Shown: one piece after another, positions 18,788 through 27,894 of the stretch
How the letters are laid out: the number at the start of each line of letters is the position of its first letter
Position numbering within the stretch: the stretch's first letter is position 1
Assembly (NCBI GenBank): GCA_015057665.1
Contig: SVDY01000014.1
Span: 1 to 50,093 of the forward strand
Direction: 5' to 3'
Origin: Lachnospiraceae bacterium
Lineage (GTDB): Bacteria > Bacillota > Clostridia > Lachnospirales > Lachnospiraceae
DNA length: 50,093 bases
Made by a program: the position numbers and the translations under genes
Notes under the pieces: model-generated
Told to the model about the DNA's origin: nothing
What the model saw: the letters and a program-made list of their open reading frames with translations, nothing else
The model's database searches: none

Positions 18788-19444
18788 ATGATAAAAATAC
18801 TAATCGCTGAGGATGAAGTATCCATTGCAAACTTAATCTCCAATGTTTTAAAGGAGACAGGATATGAAACAGTCTGGGCAGCAGACGGTAAAAAGGCAGC
18901 AGATGTACTGGAAAAGGAATACTTTGATCTTGTGCTGCTTGATATTATGCTTCCGTTAATTGATGGATATGAAGTGCTGGAATATTGTAAATCCCTTGAT
19001 GTGCCTGTTATTTTCCTTACAGCAAAAGGAACTTTGGAGGATAGGGTAAAAGGTCTTCGGGCAGGAGCGGAAGACTATATTGTAAAACCATTTGAGATTA
19101 TGGAACTGCTTGCCAGAGTGGAAACGGTGTTAAGAAGATGCGGGAAGACAGAACGGACTATCTTTCTGTCTCCGGATATCGGGATTGATACAGTATCACG
19201 AATTGTAACAAAAGGGGAAAAGAGAGTTGCACTGACGGTAAAAGAATATGATCTGCTGCTGCTTTTCGTCCAGAACAAGAACGTGGCTCTTTACCGAGAC
19301 CGTATCTATCAGAAAGTATGGGGCGAGGAATATATGGGAGACAGCAGAACCGTAGATCTTCACATTCAAAGAATGAGAAAGAAGATGGGATTGGAAGACC
19401 GTCTGGTTGCTGTATATAAGATAGGATATCGTTTGGAGGGATAG
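18788..19444 (+). CDS. OmpR-family response regulator (envelope module 2)
   Basis: This 218-residue regulator has a receiver domain with ILIAEDEV, phospho-acceptor Asp in LVLLDIMLP, VIFLTAKG and DYIVKPFE, then a winged-helix domain ending DLHIQRMRKKM...KIGYRLEG. It is close in sequence to the regulator at 1660-2313. The ATG follows ACAAGGAGAA. The kinase gene begins two bases after the stop. The last gene of the run is a D,D-carboxypeptidase, as in VanR/VanS-VanY arrangements, but no VanH-A-X ligase genes are present. Confidence 0.93.
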   Translation: MIKILIAEDEVSIANLISNVLKETGYETVWAADGKKAADVLEKEYFDLVLLDIMLPLIDGYEVLEYCKSLDVPVIFLTAKGTLEDRVKGLRAGAEDYIVKPFEIMELLARVETVLRRCGKTERTIFLSPDIGIDTVSRIVTKGEKRVALTVKEYDLLLLFVQNKNVALYRDRIYQKVWGEEYMGDSRTVDLHIQRMRKKMGLEDRLVAVYKIGYRLEG

Positions 19445-19446
19445 GT

Positions 19447-20940
19447 GTGAAATTATTCTGGAAGTTATTTTGCAGCATGGTTCTTATGACGGTCTGTTTT
19501 TGTTCTTTCGGTGGATACTATCTAATTTATCGTCAGTTTGAAACCTCTTTGAATAAAGAAATAGATGGGATATTTGAGGAAAATGATTTTCTTTGTCATA
19601 TGATTATGCAGAAACGGAAGTTGCAGCCTATGGATTCCATAGAAGAAATCACAAAAGAGCTTGAATTATCTGTAGGACAGCGAAAATTATATTTTAGAAT
19701 TAGTGATACGGAAGGAAATAGGATTGGAGGAAATGGAATTCTTCCGGTCAAAGCACTGCCGCTGGTGGGCAGCTTATTCGAAGGGCAGCAAGGATGGGAG
19801 TTAACCCCGTTGGAAAATGGAAGTATATATCTCCATGGGGCGGCTGCTATGGTTTTAAACGGACAGCAGGTCTTTTTAGAAAACTATAAAAATGTAACCG
19901 GATTATATGAGGAAAGGCAGGAACAGATTCATGCATTTTACAGCATGATGGCAGTGTTTGTCTGCATGATAGGTATTGTATCTTTTGCAGTAGTAAAGCT
20001 GTTATTTAAACCAGTGACCCTACTTTCAGATACTACGAGAAGGATTGCGGGAGGTGAACTTCATAAGAGAGTGCCTATAAAATCCGATGATGAGTTGGGA
20101 CAGTTATCAGAGGATTTTAACAGCATGGCAGACAGTCTGGAGCAGAAGATAGAAGAACTTGAGGATGGGGCCAAACGGCAGGAAGAATTTATGGGAAGTT
20201 TTGCCCATGAGATGAAAACGCCCCTGACATCCATCATCGGTTATGCGGATATGCTCCGGTCCATGAATCTAAGCCCGGAAAAGGTGCATGAAAATGCAGA
20301 TTACATTTTCAAAGAAGGACGAAGGCTTGAGAATCTTTCCATGAAAATGATGGACTTAATTGTTCTTGGAAATGAGGAATTGTCCTTAAAGCGGTTTCCT
20401 GTGAGAAGATTGTTTGAACGTCTGGATCAGGAAATGAGACCGGTTCTTGAAAAAAATCAGATTGAATTTGAGACAGCATGGGAAGAGCAGGGAATCTGCA
20501 TGGATGAAGATCTGATGATTACAGTCTGTTTAAATCTTTTAGATAACGGAAGAAAGGCGATTCTGCAAAAAAGAACAGGCAGGGAAGATGACCGGATGAG
20601 CAATACGGATGCACAAGGTCATATAAAATCAAGTGGTTTTTTGAAAGGCTGTTTGCGACTGAACGGTTTTTATGATAGTGATGGTTACCATATCTGTGTG
20701 ACAGATAACGGAATAGGAATTCCAAAAGAAGATTTGATCCGGGTAAAAGATGCATTTTATATGGTAGATAAGTCCCGGGCCCGTGCTATGGGTGGGGCCG
20801 GCCTTGGTCTGTCCATATGCGAAAGGATTATTCGGCTTCACGGAGGAGAGTTGTTAATTGAAAGCAACGTTGGAGAAGGAACGCAGATTACAATTATATT
20901 AAAAGGTGGTGAGACAGTTGAGCTTCATGAAAAAGTATAG
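19447..20940 (+). CDS. Membrane sensor histidine kinase (envelope module 2)
   Basis: The 497-residue kinase starts with GTG 19447. It has a membrane segment at about 5-27, a sensor domain, a second segment near 160-182, HAMP, HisKA (FAHEMKTPLTSIIGYAD), N-box NLLDNGRKAI, G1 DNGIGIP and G2 GAGLGLSICERII. Two oddities are visible. The N-box has Gly where most kinases have Ala, and an extra stretch of about 35 polar residues (QKRTGREDDRMSNTD...) sits between the N-box and the strand before G1; module 1 lacks it. Its 3' end overlaps the next gene. Confidence 0.9.
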   Translation: MKLFWKLFCSMVLMTVCFCSFGGYYLIYRQFETSLNKEIDGIFEENDFLCHMIMQKRKLQPMDSIEEITKELELSVGQRKLYFRISDTEGNRIGGNGILPVKALPLVGSLFEGQQGWELTPLENGSIYLHGAAAMVLNGQQVFLENYKNVTGLYEERQEQIHAFYSMMAVFVCMIGIVSFAVVKLLFKPVTLLSDTTRRIAGGELHKRVPIKSDDELGQLSEDFNSMADSLEQKIEELEDGAKRQEEFMGSFAHEMKTPLTSIIGYADMLRSMNLSPEKVHENADYIFKEGRRLENLSMKMMDLIVLGNEELSLKRFPVRRLFERLDQEMRPVLEKNQIEFETAWEEQGICMDEDLMITVCLNLLDNGRKAILQKRTGREDDRMSNTDAQGHIKSSGFLKGCLRLNGFYDSDGYHICVTDNGIGIPKEDLIRVKDAFYMVDKSRARAMGGAGLGLSICERIIRLHGGELLIESNVGEGTQITIILKGGETVELHEKV

Positions 20941-21667
20941 TTTTGTATTTGTGACCATAGTTTCTGTTCTGATTATGGTATTCCTGCCGGGATTTCTTAT
21001 GGAAAAAGCAGATGAGAAAGAAATGGGAAAAATAAGGACCGATAAAGTATCTTCCGGAAGAAATGCTCTTCTTACTGTCTTGTCTTTTGAGGAACGAGTG
21101 GAACTTTACTGCAATGCTCATATCAATCAGACTTTGTTATTGGGGCGGACAGAAAATGCTCAGATAGAATCTATAAAAGTTATGGATGAAACGAAAACAG
21201 AAGTGGAGTATATCTATGCTATTGAAGATGCAGATGTGTATGAACGATATGAAGAGGAATTTAAAACTTTATATGAGATGGGAGTAATTCCGGATTTTAT
21301 GAAATTTTCAGAAACAGAAGTAACCGGAGAGCGTATGTATTTGTATTCAAAAAAGGAAGAGAAAGGTGCTGTCTTTGTCTGCATCAATCAAAAAGGAATG
21401 ACAAAAGACAATGAAAATATGCTGATCCGATTTGTGGCAGATGAAGAGAGCGGAAAAATAATCGCAATCTATGTGGAAAAAGAACCCTTTTTCAAGGGAA
21501 AAACATATGGCGTCTTTTCCAGCGAAAAATTCTTCGACTATCTGGGGGTGGATTTTGAAATGCTTGGTATAAAGAAGAAAGAGGAGTATTATGAGATGAA
21601 AAATAAAATGTTCTCCTACTGGGTGTTCTATGAGGAAAAGGAAATGGGAATTTTTCCGATGAAATAA
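20927..21667 (+). CDS. Membrane-anchored extracytoplasmic protein, accessory to two-component module 2
   Basis: I do not recognise a named family. The protein has 246 residues with one N-terminal membrane segment (about 3-25) followed by a charged, probably extracytoplasmic domain. The chosen start ATGAAAAAGTATAG overlaps the kinase stop in the same way as the gene at 3754 in module 1, and both begin MKKY. Frame and position support distant paralogy between the two. It is followed within 90 bp by the carboxypeptidase gene. A role in kinase signalling is inference. Confidence 0.75.
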   Translation: MKKYSFVFVTIVSVLIMVFLPGFLMEKADEKEMGKIRTDKVSSGRNALLTVLSFEERVELYCNAHINQTLLLGRTENAQIESIKVMDETKTEVEYIYAIEDADVYERYEEEFKTLYEMGVIPDFMKFSETEVTGERMYLYSKKEEKGAVFVCINQKGMTKDNENMLIRFVADEESGKIIAIYVEKEPFFKGKTYGVFSSEKFFDYLGVDFEMLGIKKKEEYYEMKNKMFSYWVFYEEKEMGIFPMK

Positions 21668-21752
21668 CGATATGATGGGAAAATGATGCAGGAACATGAC
21701 AATTCTGACGGATGTGCTTTTTACAATGAATAGGATTTTAGAAAAAGAAAGG

Positions 21753-22496
21753 ATGGTTTCATTGAAAAAGAGAAGAATTGTCATGTTTTGTTTCATAGGT
21801 ATATTTTGTCTTGCCCTGTTTATCTGGGCGGGAGTACTGGCCGGTTATAAAATGATTCTGACATATAAAAACCAACAGGAGGCGGTAGTGAAAAAAGACA
21901 AGAGCGAAGAGAAGGAGCAGGAACTGTCTGTTCCGGATACATGGAATCTTCTTTTGGTAAGCAGAGAGCATCCCTTACCGGAAAATTATCAGATTCCTGT
22001 GTTTACAGATCTTAAGAACGGACATGCCGTGGACAGCCGGATATACCCGGAACTTCAGGCAATGATGGATGCAGCCAGGGCAGAAGGGTTAGAACCCCTT
22101 ATCTGTTCTTCTTATCGTGCCTGGGACCGGCAGCAGGAATTGTATATCAGGAAAGTGAGAACTTATGTATCGGAAGGACAATCCTGGGAGAGCGCACTTG
22201 CCCTGGCAGAAAACTGGGTGCAGAAACCAGGTCACAGTGAACATCAGACGGGACTTGCCCTCGACATAGTGGATATGACTTACCAGCAGCTTGATGAAGC
22301 ACAGGCAGAGACTCAGGTTCAAGTGTGGCTTATGGCTCATTGTCATGAGTACGGATTTATTTTACGATATCCAAAGGGGAAAGAATCTTTGACAGGGGTT
22401 AGTTATGAACCGTGGCATTACCGGTATGTAGGAAAAGAAGCGGCGAAAGAAATCATGGAAAAGGGGATATGTCTGGAGGAGTATTTGCTGAGTTAA
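21753..22496 (+). CDS. VanY-like D-alanyl-D-alanine carboxypeptidase
   Basis: This is a zinc D,D-carboxypeptidase of the VanY/Peptidase_M15B family, membrane-anchored by one N-terminal segment. It trims the terminal D-Ala from peptidoglycan stems. The family signature is complete: SSYRAWDRQQELY, the metal motif GHSEHQTGLALDIVD (His and Asp ligands) and YEPWHYRYVG (catalytic Glu and zinc His). The start is uncertain: ATG 21753, TTG 21762 (with AAAGGA) or an ATG farther upstream at 21696. Its position after a two-component system suggests inducible cell-wall remodelling, perhaps in response to wall-active compounds. Confidence 0.9.
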   Translation: MVSLKKRRIVMFCFIGIFCLALFIWAGVLAGYKMILTYKNQQEAVVKKDKSEEKEQELSVPDTWNLLLVSREHPLPENYQIPVFTDLKNGHAVDSRIYPELQAMMDAARAEGLEPLICSSYRAWDRQQELYIRKVRTYVSEGQSWESALALAENWVQKPGHSEHQTGLALDIVDMTYQQLDEAQAETQVQVWLMAHCHEYGFILRYPKGKESLTGVSYEPWHYRYVGKEAAKEIMEKGICLEEYLLS

Positions 22497-22565
22497 TTTG
22501 AAATGTTTTGGCATTTTGGAAACGAAGAGAACTTTCAATTTATAACTGTCTACGAGCAAAGAATC

Positions 22566-22594
22566 TTGACTGTCAAAAAAATATTTTTTATAAT
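22566..22594 (+). promoter_or_regulatory. Promoter of the permease-peptidase operon
   Basis: TTGACT (22566-22571) and TATAAT (22589-22594) are 17 bp apart. Confidence 0.8.
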
Positions 22595-22651
22595 AAAAGT
22601 TACGAGTTTAATTAATGAAGTTTTTACAAAAGAAAGAAAACGAGGATTTTT

Positions 22652-23839
22652 ATGAAAAAAGAAAAGGAAACTATGCCGGAAGACGTAAAAAAAGCCGTCA
22701 GCTTAGAGGTCTTCATTTTCAGCGGTGTGTTCTTTGGCACTTTTATTCTTCTTGGTGCCAAGATGGGTGCTGCCAATATGTTCAACACGCTGATGAACAC
22801 GGCTCATGATCTGCTGATTAATACGATTTTCTACATTATGTCCATTACGGTTCTTGCGGGTGCGATTTCTTCCTTGTGGTCTGAGTTTGGTCTGACAGCC
22901 TTACTTAGTACGCTGCTTGCTCCCCTTATGAAACCTGTCTATGGTCTTCCAAAAGCAAGTGCGGTTGGTATAGTAATCACTTATTTATCAGACAATCTGG
23001 CAATGCTGAATGTGACAGATAATGAGAAGTTCCGTCGTAATTTTAAAAAATACCATGTGCCGGCTCTGTGTAATCTTGGAACATCCTTCGGTATGGGGCT
23101 TATTATTACGATTTGTATGCTGGGATTAACACCTGATAGCGGTGAAAATCTCGCTTTTGCAGTAGTAGTTGGTAATGTGGGTGCCATTATCGGTTCCATC
23201 ATTTCCACACGTCTGATGCTCTGGCAGTCTGCGAAATTCTATGGTACAGACAGAGAAGTTGAGGTTGTGGATATTACAGCCGGAGAAGTTGACCGAAATC
23301 CATTGCCTCCGGTACGAAGCGGAGATGTAGGCTCTCGTTTTATCAGTGCCTTACTGGATGGCGGTAAGAACGGTGTGGATATGGGGCTTAGTATTATTCC
23401 GGGTGTTTTAATTGTTTGTACAATCGTAATGATGCTGACCAATGGAATGCCGGCAGGCGGTTATACGGGTGCTGCTTATGAAGGAGTTGCCTTACTTCCA
23501 TGGCTTGGTGATAAACTTTCTTTTATCTTGAACCCATTGTTCGGTTTCTCAAGTGCGGAAGCCATTGCGGTTCCTATTACAGCGGTTGGGTCTGCAGGAG
23601 CAGCAATCGGTACAGTTGAAAAACTCCTTACAGCCGGTCTTGCCAATGCACATGATGTGGCTGTTTTCACAGCGATGTGTGTGTGTACGAGTGGTTACTT
23701 AAGTACTCATGTAGACATGATGCATGGAATGCGATGCAGCAAGCTTACCAGTAAAGCCATTCTCGTTCATTCTATCGGCGGTATCTGTGCCGGAGTGGCA
23801 GCAAACTGGATATATAACTTATTGATGATTATTATGTAA
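22652..23839 (+). CDS. GATE-domain (nucleoside-recognition/YjiH-like) membrane permease, copy 1
   Basis: The 395-residue protein has about nine to ten hydrophobic segments and internal symmetry typical of Gate-domain proteins (YjiG/YjiH, SpmA/SpmB relatives). Landmarks are KMGAANMFNTLMNTAHDLL, YGLPKASAVGIVITYLSDN, GFSSAEAIAVPITAVGSAGA and NAHDVAVFTAMC. The family is associated with transport of small organic solutes, but the substrates are mostly unknown. It is the first gene of an operon with a near-identical paralogue (40 bp downstream) and an M28 peptidase, so amino-acid or dipeptide uptake is a reasonable guess. Confidence 0.82.
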   Translation: MKKEKETMPEDVKKAVSLEVFIFSGVFFGTFILLGAKMGAANMFNTLMNTAHDLLINTIFYIMSITVLAGAISSLWSEFGLTALLSTLLAPLMKPVYGLPKASAVGIVITYLSDNLAMLNVTDNEKFRRNFKKYHVPALCNLGTSFGMGLIITICMLGLTPDSGENLAFAVVVGNVGAIIGSIISTRLMLWQSAKFYGTDREVEVVDITAGEVDRNPLPPVRSGDVGSRFISALLDGGKNGVDMGLSIIPGVLIVCTIVMMLTNGMPAGGYTGAAYEGVALLPWLGDKLSFILNPLFGFSSAEAIAVPITAVGSAGAAIGTVEKLLTAGLANAHDVAVFTAMCVCTSGYLSTHVDMMHGMRCSKLTSKAILVHSIGGICAGVAANWIYNLLMIIM

Positions 23840-23879
23840 GAAACAGTAAATGGACAATAAGAAAGAAAAGGAAATAATT

Positions 23880-25067
23880 ATGCTTAAGAAAAGAGAAAGG
23901 ATGCCGATTGACCATAGAAAAGGTGTCAGTGTAGAGGCGGTTGTCTTTAGTGCAATATTCTTTGGCATCTTCATTTTGCTGGGCAGCAAAATGGGAGCTT
24001 CCAATATGTTCAACACAATGATGAATACGGCTCACGATTTATTGATCAATACGGTTTTCTATATTATGGCCATTGCTGTTTTAGCAGGTGCGGTTTCTGC
24101 TCTCTGGTCAGAATTTGGCCTGATTTCCCTGCTGAATAAACTCATGTCCCCATTGGTGAAACCTCTTTATGGTCTTCCGGGAGCAAGTGCTGTAGGTATT
24201 TTTACTACTTATTTGTCAGATAATCCGGCCATTTTAACACTGGCAGATGACAATAACTTCCGCAGATATTTTAAGAAATACCAGCTTCCGGCCCTTTGCA
24301 ATATTGGAACGGCTTTCGGTATGGGGCTTATTATTACTACTTTTATGATCGGCTTAAAATCTCCGTCAGGTGAAAATCTTGCCATAGCGGCTTTGATTGG
24401 GAATCTTGGTGCAGTGATTGGATCCATTGTATCTACACGCCTTATGCTTTTCCAGACTTCCAGAATATATGGAAAAGAAGCAGCCTGTGATATTAGAGAA
24501 GACGCAGAAGGTGAGATTGATATTAATCGTTACCGCCGTGTACGCCGTGGTGATGCGGGCTCCCGTTTTATCAGTGCAGTCGTAGATGGCGGCAAGAGCG
24601 GTGTAGAGATGGGACTCAGTATTATTCCGGGTGTTTTGATCATTTGTACTTTAGTTATGATGCTGACTAATGGCATGCCGGCAGGCGGCTATACAGGTGC
24701 GGCTTATGAAGGAATCGGTTTACTTCCATGGATTGGCGGAAAGTTCCAGTTTATTCTCATGCCTCTGTTTGGGTTCTCAAGTTCCGAGTGTATCGCAGTT
24801 CCGATTACAGCCCTTGGTGCAGCCGGTGCGGCAATCGGTATCGTAGAAAGACTGATTACTTCAAGCCTTGCAAATGCCCATGATGTAGCTGTGTTTACCG
24901 CTATGTGTATGTGCTGGAGCGGCTACTTAAGTACCCATGTTGCCATGATGGACAGTTTAAAGAGCAGTGAGCTTACCGGTAAGGCAATCATCAGCCATAC
25001 TGTTGGCGGACTTTGTGCCGGTGTGGCAGCCAACTGGATTTATAAATTGATTATGATCATATTGTAA
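23880..25067 (+). CDS. GATE-domain (nucleoside-recognition/YjiH-like) membrane permease, copy 2
   Basis: This is a 395-residue tandem paralogue of the preceding gene, collinear over its whole length: KMGASNMFNTMMNTAHDLL, YGLPGASAVGIFTTYLSDN, GFSSSECIAVPITALGAAGA. Although a frame opens at 23850, AAAGGA before ATG 23880 and alignment with copy 1 favour the later start. Changes concentrate in the cytoplasmic loop around residues 195-225. Two such half-related subunits may form a heteromer, as YjiG/YjiH and SpmA/SpmB do, or may be duplicates with different specificity. Confidence 0.82.
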   Translation: MLKKRERMPIDHRKGVSVEAVVFSAIFFGIFILLGSKMGASNMFNTMMNTAHDLLINTVFYIMAIAVLAGAVSALWSEFGLISLLNKLMSPLVKPLYGLPGASAVGIFTTYLSDNPAILTLADDNNFRRYFKKYQLPALCNIGTAFGMGLIITTFMIGLKSPSGENLAIAALIGNLGAVIGSIVSTRLMLFQTSRIYGKEAACDIREDAEGEIDINRYRRVRRGDAGSRFISAVVDGGKSGVEMGLSIIPGVLIICTLVMMLTNGMPAGGYTGAAYEGIGLLPWIGGKFQFILMPLFGFSSSECIAVPITALGAAGAAIGIVERLITSSLANAHDVAVFTAMCMCWSGYLSTHVAMMDSLKSSELTGKAIISHTVGGLCAGVAANWIYKLIMIIL

Positions 25068-25094
25068 GATAGAAAGACGAGGACAGAAAGAACT

Positions 25095-26345
25095 ATGGAC
25101 ACATTAAAAGTCAACCGTATATTAACGGACACAGCCTATGAACGTCTGGGAGGAAGAGCAGAAGAATTAAAATGCGCGGAATATCTGAAACAATGCTGCG
25201 AAGAAATCGGCATGGATGCCCATCTGGAATCATTCGAAGTGGAGCTTGCAGACATCCATGAAGCAAGATTAATTGTAGATGGAGAGGAGATTCCATGTAA
25301 AGGCTTTATGTGTGCCGGCAACGCAGATCTGGAAGCACCAGTCTATTATTTGAGAAATCAGGATCCATATTCTTTGAAACAGTGTAAAGGAAAAATCGTT
25401 CTCGTTGACGGATATATGAAATACTGGACCTATCAGGATATTGTAGATCAGGGCGCCGTTGGATTTATTACATACGATGGACATGTGAATTACGCCGATG
25501 AAGATATTATCCAGAGAGAACTTCGACCGGTGGTAAGTCACGGAAGAGTCATTCCAGGTGTAAGTATTAATGTAAAGACAGCCATTGAGCTGATCAAAAA
25601 TAATGCAAAAACAGCAAGAATTGTTCTGAATCAGACTCAGTACACAGGAAACTCAAGAAATGTCGTTGCCGAAATTTCAGGTGAGATTGAGGAATATATG
25701 GTTTTTACAGCTCATTATGATTCCACATCTCTTTCCACAGGAGCTTATGATAATATGTCCGGAAGTATCGGTCTTCTTGGCATTGCAGAGTATTTTATGA
25801 ACCATCCTCACCGTTATGGAATGCGTTTCATCTGGTGCGGTTCCGAGGAACGAGGCCTTTTAGGTTCAAAAGCATACTGTAAAGATCACGAGGAAGAACT
25901 TGACAAAGCCGCCCTGGTGATCAACCTTGATATGATCGGATGTATCATGGGCAGATTCATCGCCTGCTGTACATCTGAGGACAAACTGGTTCATTATATT
26001 GAATACCTTGCTCAGGAAGAAGGATTTGGCATTGAGGCTTATGACGGTGTGTATTCCAGTGATTCTACACCATTTGCAGATAAGGGCGTGCCGGCCGTAT
26101 CCTTTGCAAGACTTGCACCGGATACTGCGGCAACCATTCATAACCGCTATGATACACTGGAAGTGATGAAAGCAGAACAGCTCCTGGAAGATCTGGATTT
26201 CATTCTGACATTTACAGAACGCATGGCAAATGCAAAGAATTGTCCAGTGAAGAAGGAAATGCCGGAACATATCAAAGAAAAACTAGATGTCTACATGTTT
26301 AGAAAACGTGGAGATCACAAGCTTAGTAAAGCTGGAAGCAGATAA
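25095..26345 (+). CDS. M28-family metallopeptidase with PA domain
   Basis: The 416-residue aminopeptidase-type enzyme has an inserted PA-like domain (about 75-170) and a two-zinc M28 catalytic domain: AHYDSTSLSTGAYDNMSG (zinc His and bridging Asp), CGSEERGLLGSKAY (catalytic Glu) and INLDMIGC (zinc Asp). The last ligand is probably in the AATIHNRYDTLE segment. There is no signal peptide, so it should work in the cytoplasm. It is the last gene of the operon with two permeases; cleavage of an imported peptide or acyl-amino acid is a plausible role (inference). Confidence 0.87.
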   Translation: MDTLKVNRILTDTAYERLGGRAEELKCAEYLKQCCEEIGMDAHLESFEVELADIHEARLIVDGEEIPCKGFMCAGNADLEAPVYYLRNQDPYSLKQCKGKIVLVDGYMKYWTYQDIVDQGAVGFITYDGHVNYADEDIIQRELRPVVSHGRVIPGVSINVKTAIELIKNNAKTARIVLNQTQYTGNSRNVVAEISGEIEEYMVFTAHYDSTSLSTGAYDNMSGSIGLLGIAEYFMNHPHRYGMRFIWCGSEERGLLGSKAYCKDHEEELDKAALVINLDMIGCIMGRFIACCTSEDKLVHYIEYLAQEEGFGIEAYDGVYSSDSTPFADKGVPAVSFARLAPDTAATIHNRYDTLEVMKAEQLLEDLDFILTFTERMANAKNCPVKKEMPEHIKEKLDVYMFRKRGDHKLSKAGSR

Positions 26346-26348
26346 AAG

Positions 26349-26380
26349 ATAAGGGCTGCCGCAAATGCGGCGGCCCTTTT
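26349..26380. terminator. Bidirectional terminator
   Basis: AAGGGCTGCCGC and GCGGCGGCCCTT form a 12-bp-class stem around AAAT, with T-rich ends on both strands. It serves the peptidase gene (+) and the convergent MATE gene (-). Confidence 0.85.
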
Positions 26381-27761
26381 AAGATGAAGTATTGCGGATA
26401 TCCGGTCTTAAGTAGAAAGCTAGAACCAGTTCAACTGTCATGGCACACCAGATCAGGGGCTCGCACATGATAACGGCCCAATAACCGAACTTCGGTACAA
26501 AGATAAATGTGAAGAGTATCTTTCCCACCAGTTCGATAACGCTTGCTAAGATAGGAAGGATCTTGCTTCCCACAGCCTGAAGGGCATAGCGTACAGATAC
26601 AAGAACGCCCAGCACAGAATAGAATGGTCCGCTAAAGCACAGGTAATAAAAACCGGTATTCATAACCTCCGGCAGATCAGAGCCGGTAATCAGCGACATG
26701 GCTCTTTTGGAAATGAGGAAGTATACAATTGTGATGACAACTGCAAAAACAATGTCAAAGATATGACTGTAACGGAGTGCTCTGCGAATACGGTCATATT
26801 GGTCTGCGCCATAATTCTGACTGACAAACATGGAGATGGAAGAGGACAGGGCACTGATAGGAAGAATAAAGAAGCTGTACAGTTTTCTTGCAGCCGTATG
26901 GGCAACGATGGTAAAGGTGCCAAGAGAGTTGATGGCATACTGAAGTGTCAGTGTGCCGAACATGACGATGGTATTCATCATTCCCATAGATACGCCGGTC
27001 CAGAAGATTTCCATATATAAACCAATATCTACAGTAAAATGCCTTTTCTCAGGAATCAGGGAAGGGCATTTTTTTAATATGTACCATCCGCTTAAGAATG
27101 CGGAAATAACCTGGGCAAGTGCAGTTGCTTCGGCTACACCGGGTACGCCCCGCTGCAGGACCAGAACAAATAATAAATCAAGCAGGATGTTAAGCAGAGA
27201 AGAAAAAATCAGGCACAAAAGAGGAATAAAGCTATTACCTAATGCTTTTAACATACCGCAAAACATGTTGTAAAAGAAACATGCGAAGATATTCAAAATA
27301 ATAATCTGAGAATAAGTATATGCATCTGCAAATATTTCAGCAGGTGTATTTAACAAAACCAGTATATCTTTCAGGAAAAACAGTCCGAAACCAGTACCAA
27401 GAAGGGAAAACAATAATCCGATTACAACACAGGCAACAGACGATTTTTTCATGGAGTCTGTATCGCCGGCCCCAAAATGTCTGGCAATGACCATGGACAT
27501 TCCAAGTCCCACCCCCGTTGCAAATACAATGAACAGTTCGCAGACGGTTGCGCCCATGCCGACAGAGGCATAGGCATTTTCCCCCAGGGCATGTCCAACG
27601 ATAAGGGAGTCCACCATACTGTAAAGACTTTGAAACAGCATGGACAGAAATAATGGAATCGAAAAACTGACCATGGAGCCCCAGATAGGGCCTTTTAACA
27701 TATCCGGATTGGAAAAGGAGAAAAAACGATCCTTAAGATTTATGGATTGTACAGAGTTCAT
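26379..27761 (-). CDS. MATE-family efflux transporter
   Basis: The 460-residue protein has twelve hydrophobic segments in two homologous halves, as expected for MATE exporters (Na+- or H+-driven efflux of drugs or metabolites). Typical elements are SMVSFSIPLFLSMLFQSLYSMVDSLIVGHALG at the N-terminus (quoted only as landmark start and end: SMVSFSIPLF, VGHALG), GMGATVCELF and VIARHFGAGD. It lies convergent to the peptidase operon and divergent from the HAD gene at 27895. A second MATE gene at 42800 belongs to a different branch. Substrate is unknown. Confidence 0.92.
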   Translation of the reverse strand: MNSVQSINLKDRFFSFSNPDMLKGPIWGSMVSFSIPLFLSMLFQSLYSMVDSLIVGHALGENAYASVGMGATVCELFIVFATGVGLGMSMVIARHFGAGDTDSMKKSSVACVVIGLLFSLLGTGFGLFFLKDILVLLNTPAEIFADAYTYSQIIILNIFACFFYNMFCGMLKALGNSFIPLLCLIFSSLLNILLDLLFVLVLQRGVPGVAEATALAQVISAFLSGWYILKKCPSLIPEKRHFTVDIGLYMEIFWTGVSMGMMNTIVMFGTLTLQYAINSLGTFTIVAHTAARKLYSFFILPISALSSSISMFVSQNYGADQYDRIRRALRYSHIFDIVFAVVITIVYFLISKRAMSLITGSDLPEVMNTGFYYLCFSGPFYSVLGVLVSVRYALQAVGSKILPILASVIELVGKILFTFIFVPKFGYWAVIMCEPLIWCAMTVELVLAFYLRPDIRNTSS

Positions 27762-27894
27762 GAAAGTGCCTTTCTATTTAAAAGCAGTAATATTGTTCGG
27801 TTTACAAAACAGTATTATATATGGGAGAAAGATTTTCTTCAATGGCTTTTTGTGTTATACTTTTTTAAGAAATAGAAAGGAAACAGTCTAGCTT

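Noticed and set aside
18788..22496. Vancomycin resistance operon
   Set aside because: Only regulator, kinase and VanY-like genes are present; VanH, the D-Ala-D-Lac/Ser ligase and VanX/VanT are missing.
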